The translations under genes were made by a program, and so were the position numbers. Source: RYN-230 sp963837335 (lineage in GTDB: Bacteria; Actinomycetota; Actinomycetes; Streptosporangiales; Streptosporangiaceae). Taken from it: DNA of 64,000 nt. Numbering within the stretch: the stretch's first letter is position 1; each line of letters opens with the position of its first letter. Below the pieces are notes generated by a model. It had not been told where the DNA came from. It saw nothing but the letters and a program-made list of their open reading frames with translations, and ran no database searches. The stretch is taken from positions 115,728 through 179,727 of the forward strand of contig CAWINS010000015.1 in the NCBI GenBank assembly GCA_963837335.1, in the 5' to 3' direction. This document shows positions 58,398-64,000 of the stretch, in pieces.

Positions 58398-59006
58398 TCA
58401 GGCGCGCGGGCGCAGGCCGTCGAACGCGAGAGCGGTCAGGGTGCGCGCCAGTTCATCGGCGGACTGGGCGCTGCGGGGCCGGAGCCATTCGGTCAGCGAG
58501 TTGACCATGCCGAACAGCAGCCGCGCGACAACGGCCGGATCGGCGTCGGGCCGCAGGTCGCCGTCGTTCATGGCCTCGGCCACGAGTTCGGCGACCAGGT
58601 GGTCAATCTGCCGGCGCCGGGCCATGGCCTGCCGTTCGACGTCGCTGTTTCCCCGGACCCGGAGCAGCAGCGTGACGTAAGGCAGGCGGTCCACCAGGAC
58701 CTGGACGCTGGTTCGCAGCAGCATTTCCAGCCGCGCGACCGCTGGGCCGTCCAGGGCCCGGACAGCCGCCGCGGCCTCTTCCAGGCCGGCCAGGGCCCGG
58801 TCGAGAGCGAGGCCCAGGATCGCTTCCTTGCTCTCGACGTGGTGGTAGATGGACGACTTGCTGATGCCGAGCCGCCGCGACAGGTCTTCCATGCTGGTGC
58901 CGTCGTAGCCCTGCTCATTGAAGACCGCCACGCAGGTTTCCAGCACGGTGGACACGTCGTGCCGGGGGCGCGTGCGCTCGCGGGCCAGGGCGGTCTTGTC
59001 ACTCAC
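58398..59006 (-). CDS. TetR-family regulator of the phenylacetate locus (PaaR-like)
   Basis: A 202-residue TetR regulator: HTH DVSTVLETCVAVFNEQGYDG, then EDLSRRLGISKSSIYHHVESKEAILGLAL, with a helical C-terminal domain. The GTG at 59006 overlaps the end of the PaaG-like gene (stop at 58999-59001) by 8 bases, so it is co-translated with it. A perfect ACCGAACGTTCGGT palindrome lies between this unit and paaZ. By analogy with Corynebacterium PaaR, it probably represses the paa genes until phenylacetyl-CoA appears. Confidence 0.85.
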   Translation of the reverse strand: MSDKTALARERTRPRHDVSTVLETCVAVFNEQGYDGTSMEDLSRRLGISKSSIYHHVESKEAILGLALDRALAGLEEAAAAVRALDGPAVARLEMLLRTSVQVLVDRLPYVTLLLRVRGNSDVERQAMARRRQIDHLVAELVAEAMNDGDLRPDADPAVVARLLFGMVNSLTEWLRPRSAQSADELARTLTALAFDGLRPRA

Positions 59007-59787
59007 GGCCGCGGAACTCCGGCCGCCGCTTGGCCAGGAACGCGTCCACCGCGCCCCGATGGTCAGCGGTCGCGCCCAGCGCGGCCTGGTCCCGGGCCTC
59101 CGCGGCCAGCACGTCGGGCCAGGGAGAGGCCCACGCCTGCCTGATGGCCCGTTTGGCTGCCGCGTAGGCCAGGGTCGGCCCGGCCGCCAGTCCGGAGGCC
59201 ACCTCCTGAGCGGTGGCGGCCAGTTCGCCTGCGGGCACCAGCCGGCCGACGATCCCCCAGCTCAGCGCGTCCTCGGCGGTGAACGGCGTGGACAAGATGA
59301 TGAGCTCGCTGGCCCGCGCGGTCCCGACCGCCCGCGCCAGGGAGGCGGACAGCCCGGAATCCGGGGTCAGCCCGATGCCGGTGAACGCGGTGGTGAACCG
59401 GGCCTCTTGCGCGGCGATCCGCAGGTCGCAGGCGAGCGCGAGGCCCAGTCCGGCCCCGGCGCAGGTGCCGTTGATCGCGGCCAGCACCGGCTTGGCCATC
59501 GTGGCCAGCGCGGTGATCAGCGGGTTGTAGTGCGCGGCGATGGTGTCGAAGGCGTCCGGGCCGGCCTCGCGCAGCGCGTCCGCGTGCTCGCGCAGGTCCT
59601 GCCCGGCGGTGAAGACCCGGCCGGTGCCGGTGAGGACCACGGCGCGGACGCCGTCATCGCCCGCGGCCTCGGTGACCGCGGCCAGCAGCATCTGCTTGGC
59701 GGCCAGACCGAGCGAGGGAGTGCTCATCGTGATCGTCGCGACCGCCCCGTCGACGGCATAAGTCACCGGTCCCTGGTGTGCGTCCAC
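58999..59787 (-). CDS. Enoyl-CoA hydratase/isomerase (PaaG-like)
   Basis: A 262-residue crotonase: GRVFTAGQDLREHADALREA, then AINGTCAGAGLGLALACDLR (oxyanion-hole strands) and FTGIGLTPDSGLSASLARAVG. The active-site pattern is of the isomerase subgroup, and in paa loci PaaG isomerises ring 1,2-epoxyphenylacetyl-CoA. It is divergent from paaZ across a short gap holding a palindromic operator, and its stop overlaps the TetR start by 8 bases. The exact step is inferred from context. Confidence 0.82.
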   Translation of the reverse strand: MDAHQGPVTYAVDGAVATITMSTPSLGLAAKQMLLAAVTEAAGDDGVRAVVLTGTGRVFTAGQDLREHADALREAGPDAFDTIAAHYNPLITALATMAKPVLAAINGTCAGAGLGLALACDLRIAAQEARFTTAFTGIGLTPDSGLSASLARAVGTARASELIILSTPFTAEDALSWGIVGRLVPAGELAATAQEVASGLAAGPTLAYAAAKRAIRQAWASPWPDVLAAEARDQAALGATADHRGAVDAFLAKRRPEFRGRE

Positions 59788-59805
59788 CCGGGCACGTTAT
59801 CATGT

Positions 59806-59819
59806 ACCGAACGTTCGGT
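59806..59819. promoter_or_regulatory. TetR/PaaR-type operator
   Basis: ACCGAACGTTCGGT is a perfect 14-base palindrome in the 113-base gap between the paaG-like and paaZ starts, matching the ACCG-N6-CGGT form of actinobacterial PaaR sites. It should control both divergent operons. Confidence 0.65.
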
Positions 59820-59900
59820 CGGGAAACAAATCGGTCAGCAGCAGCCCGGCCGGCACAGCCGAAGGCCGGAACGGCCGCACGGAACGGACGGAGCTGGCGG

Positions 59901-61930
<2,030 letters not shown>

Positions 61931-61934
<4 letters not shown>

Positions 61935-62902
61935 CCGTCACGACCAGGGCATCCCGTCCCGATGGGCCGCCGGACCTGCAGCAGCACTTCGACGCGACGA
62001 TCGCCCAGGACCGCCGGATCGAACCGCGGGACTGGATGCCGGACGGGTACCGCAAGACGATGATCCGCCAGATCGCCCAGCACGCGCATTCAGAGATCAT
62101 CGGCATGCAGCCCGAGGGGAACTGGATCACCCGGGCCCCGTCCCTGCGGCGCAAGGCCATCCTGCTGGCCAAGGTGCAGGACGAAGCGGGCCACGGCATG
62201 TACCTGTACTCGGCGGCCGAGACGCTGGGCGCCGACCGGGCCGACCTGACCAGCATGCTGATCAGCGGCCGGCAGAAGTACTCCTCGATCTTCAACTACC
62301 CGACACCCAGCTACGCCGACGTGGGCGTCATCGGGTGGCTGGTGGACGGCGCGGCGATCTGCAATCAGGTGCCGCTGTGCCGGTCCTCCTACGGTCCGTA
62401 CGCCCGGGCGATGATCCGGATCTGCAAGGAGGAGTCGTTCCACCAGCGGCAGGGCTATGAGCTGCTGATGACGATGATGCGGGGAACCGCCGCGCAGCGG
62501 GCCATGGTCCAGGAGTCGGTCGACCGGTTCTGGTGGCCGTCGCTGATGATGTTCGGCCCGCCCGACGAGGCCTCGCCCAACACCGCCCAGTCGATGGCGT
62601 GGGGCGTCAAGCGGCATACCAACGACGAACTGCGGCAGCGCTTCGTCGACATGACCGTGCCGCAGGCCGAAAGGCTGGGGGTCACCCTGCCGGACGACGA
62701 GCTGCGCTGGAACCCCGAACGCGGCCACCACGATTTCGGGGCGGTCGACTGGGGCGAGTTCAAGGCCGTCGTGGGGGGACACGGGCCCTGCAACGCGCAG
62801 CGGGTCGCCCGGCGCAAGTCCGCACACGACGACGGTGCCTGGGTTCGCGAGGCGGCCGCCGCCTACGCCGCCAAGGCCGCCCGCCGGGAGACAGCGTCAT
62901 GA
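61931..62902 (+). CDS. paaA: 1,2-phenylacetyl-CoA epoxidase catalytic subunit PaaA
   Basis: A 323-residue diiron monooxygenase subunit that epoxidises the phenylacetyl-CoA ring. Ligand motifs are visible: HAHSEIIGMQ, KVQDEAGHGMYLY (EAxH) and KEESFHQRQGYE (ExxH). The segment IEPRDWMPDGYRKTMIRQI is typical. The ATG at 61931 overlaps the paaZ stop and the stop overlaps the paaB start, so the operon is tightly coupled. Partners PaaB and PaaC follow. Confidence 0.93.
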
Positions 62903-63201
62903 GCGGGACGGCTGGCGCCCGGTCCGACTGGCCACTGTTCGAGGTCTTCCTGCGGAGCAAGCGGGGGCTGAACCACGTGCACGTCGGCTCCCTGCACGCG
63001 GCCGACCCGCAGATGGCGCTGCACCACGCGCGGGATCTGTACACGCGGCGCAATGAGGGCGTCAGCATCTGGGTCGTGCCGGCCACCGAGATCACCGCGA
63101 GCAGCCCCGACGAGAAGGACCCGTTCTTCGCGCCGTCCGGGGACAAGGTCTACCGCCACCCCACGTTCTACGAGATTCCCGACGACGTCCCGCACATGTG
63201 A
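62899..63201 (+). CDS. paaB: Phenylacetyl-CoA epoxidase subunit PaaB
   Basis: A 100-residue subunit: WPLFEVFLRSKRGLNHVHVG, then SLHAADPQMALHHARDLYTRRNEGVSIW. This short, conserved subunit is needed for epoxidase assembly and electron transfer. The ATG overlaps the paaA stop (ATGA), and paaC begins 10 bases after its stop. Confidence is high. Confidence 0.93.
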   Translation: MSGTAGARSDWPLFEVFLRSKRGLNHVHVGSLHAADPQMALHHARDLYTRRNEGVSIWVVPATEITASSPDEKDPFFAPSGDKVYRHPTFYEIPDDVPHM

Positions 63202-63210
63202 GGCTCCGGT

Positions 63211-63810
63211 ATGAGTGACGATGACGAGTACGGCGCCTACCAGGCCCTGGCCGAGGAGGCCGAGGATCACCGCTGGGCGTTCGGTACCGGCTTCACCGAT
63301 CCGCTGGAGGGCGTGGACACCACCGTGCCCCCGGGGGTCGACGGTGCGTCGCTGGCCGCCTATTGCCTCATGCTCGGCGATGACGCCCTGATCTACAGCC
63401 ATCGCCTGCAGCAGTGGGTCACCCGCGCGCCCGAACTGGAAGAGGAAACCGCGCTGGCCAACATCGCCCTCGACCTGCTCGGGCAGGCCCGGATGCTGCT
63501 GGCCCGCGCGGGCCGCGCCGACGGCAGCGGCCGGGACGAGGACGAGCTCGCGTTCTTCCGGGACGAGCCGGAGTTCCGCAACGTCCGGCTCGTCGAGCGG
63601 CCCGACGCCGACTTCGCCGAACTGGCCGGCCGCCTGCTGGTGTTCTCCACCTGGCGGCTGGCGCTGCTGGAGCGCTCACCGCGTCCCGGGATCCGGTGCT
63701 GGCCGCGATCGCGGCCAAGAGCGTCAAGGAACTCACCTACCACCGGGACTATGCGGCCCGGTGGGTGGTGCGGCTCGGCGACGGCACCGACGTCTCGCAC
63801 GCGAAGATAA
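63211..63810 (+). CDS. paaC: Phenylacetyl-CoA epoxidase subunit PaaC, 5' part (frameshifted)
   Basis: PaaC is the structural partner of PaaA in the diiron epoxidase. Residues 1-155 show GASLAAYCLMLGDDALIYSH, then APELEEETALANIALDLLGQ and FVSTWRLALLERS-like text (LVFSTWRLALLE), typical of the family. After about 63685 homology continues in another frame, so the residues to 63810 are nonsense. It lies 10 bases after paaB. GGCTCC precedes the ATG at 63211. Confidence 0.85.
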   Translation: MSDDDEYGAYQALAEEAEDHRWAFGTGFTDPLEGVDTTVPPGVDGASLAAYCLMLGDDALIYSHRLQQWVTRAPELEEETALANIALDLLGQARMLLARAGRADGSGRDEDELAFFRDEPEFRNVRLVERPDADFAELAGRLLVFSTWRLALLERSPRPGIRCWPRSRPRASRNSPTTGTMRPGGWCGSATAPTSRTRR

Positions 63811-64000
63811 CGGCCGGGCTGGCTGCCGTGTGGCCGCTGGTCGATGAGCTCTTCACCCCCCACCCATCGAGCTGGGCCTGGCCGGGACCGCCGCCGATGT
63901 GCGCGCGCTGCGCGGGAGTTCGACACGATCCTGGACACCGTGCTGGCCGCGGCCACCCTGGCCCGCCCCCAGGCCGCCGCGCTGGCCGGCCTGGGCGGCC
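63690..64000 (+). pseudogene. paaC: PaaC, 3' part continuing in shifted frames (partial at window edge)
   Basis: From 63690 the text DPVLAAIAAKSVKELTYHRD and WVVRLGDGTDVSHAKITAGL is in frame with codons beginning at 63690. From about 63863 it moves to another frame with PIELGLAGTAADVRAAREFD and ALAGLGG up to 64000. Both are clearly PaaC, so two single-base shifts (near 63685 and 63860) separate the pieces. The gene continues beyond the window. Sequencing error is likely. Confidence 0.7.

Overview
This is a very GC-rich stretch of an actinomycete chromosome. Its genes use GTG and ATG starts behind GGAGG-type ribosome sites. It carries family markers typical of filamentous actinobacteria: a DUF574 methyltransferase, a large LuxR-type ATPase regulator, a maltokinase-cap protein, a mycothiol-linked DsbA-like protein and a SapB-type lanthipeptide locus. 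I cannot name the genus. No rRNA, tRNA or CRISPR array was found.

Layout: 0-5 kb holds the tail of an oxidoreductase, an acyl-CoA synthetase, two methyltransferases, a STAS protein, a winged-helix regulator and small proteins. 5-8.3 kb, all on the minus strand, is a cold-adaptation trio: acyl desaturase, cold-shock protein and DEAD-box RNA helicase. 8.6-26 kb is mixed metabolism: two alpha/beta hydrolases, a LuxR ATPase regulator, carbonic anhydrase, an MBL hydrolase, VOC proteins, a Tat-exported BBE oxidase, a polysaccharide deacetylase and mannitol dehydrogenase. 26.2-30.1 kb is a DUF4062/NB-ARC/TPR signalling ATPase gene cut in two by about 1.3 kb of decayed IS1182-like and AT-rich DNA. 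30.2-44.4 kb has an ABC-F protein with a possible leader peptide, class I aldolase, RNase HI, a second acyl-CoA synthetase with a convergent TetR regulator, and a secreted glucodextranase-like GH15 enzyme.

45.8-53.3 kb is the most notable region. It is a compact class III lanthipeptide (SapB-like) locus ordered regulator, LanKC, precursor, ABC exporter, ABC exporter. The 46-residue precursor has two complete SxxSxxxC ring motifs behind a Gly-rich segment that contains an extra Cys and a His. LanKC and the second exporter are each broken by a single-base frameshift.

54-57.5 kb encodes a branched-chain 2-oxoacid dehydrogenase (E1alpha, E1beta, E2, translationally coupled) with a divergent Lrp/AsnC regulator. 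58.4-64 kb is a phenylacetyl-CoA catabolic locus: a TetR regulator coupled to a PaaG-like hydratase, divergent from paaZ-paaA-paaB-paaC, with a perfect palindromic operator between them. paaC runs off the window edge and has two frameshifts.

Single-base frameshifts recur in otherwise well-conserved genes (helicase, LanKC, ABC exporter, paaC), mostly at G/C-rich runs. Draft-sequence indel error is therefore a serious alternative to true gene decay.
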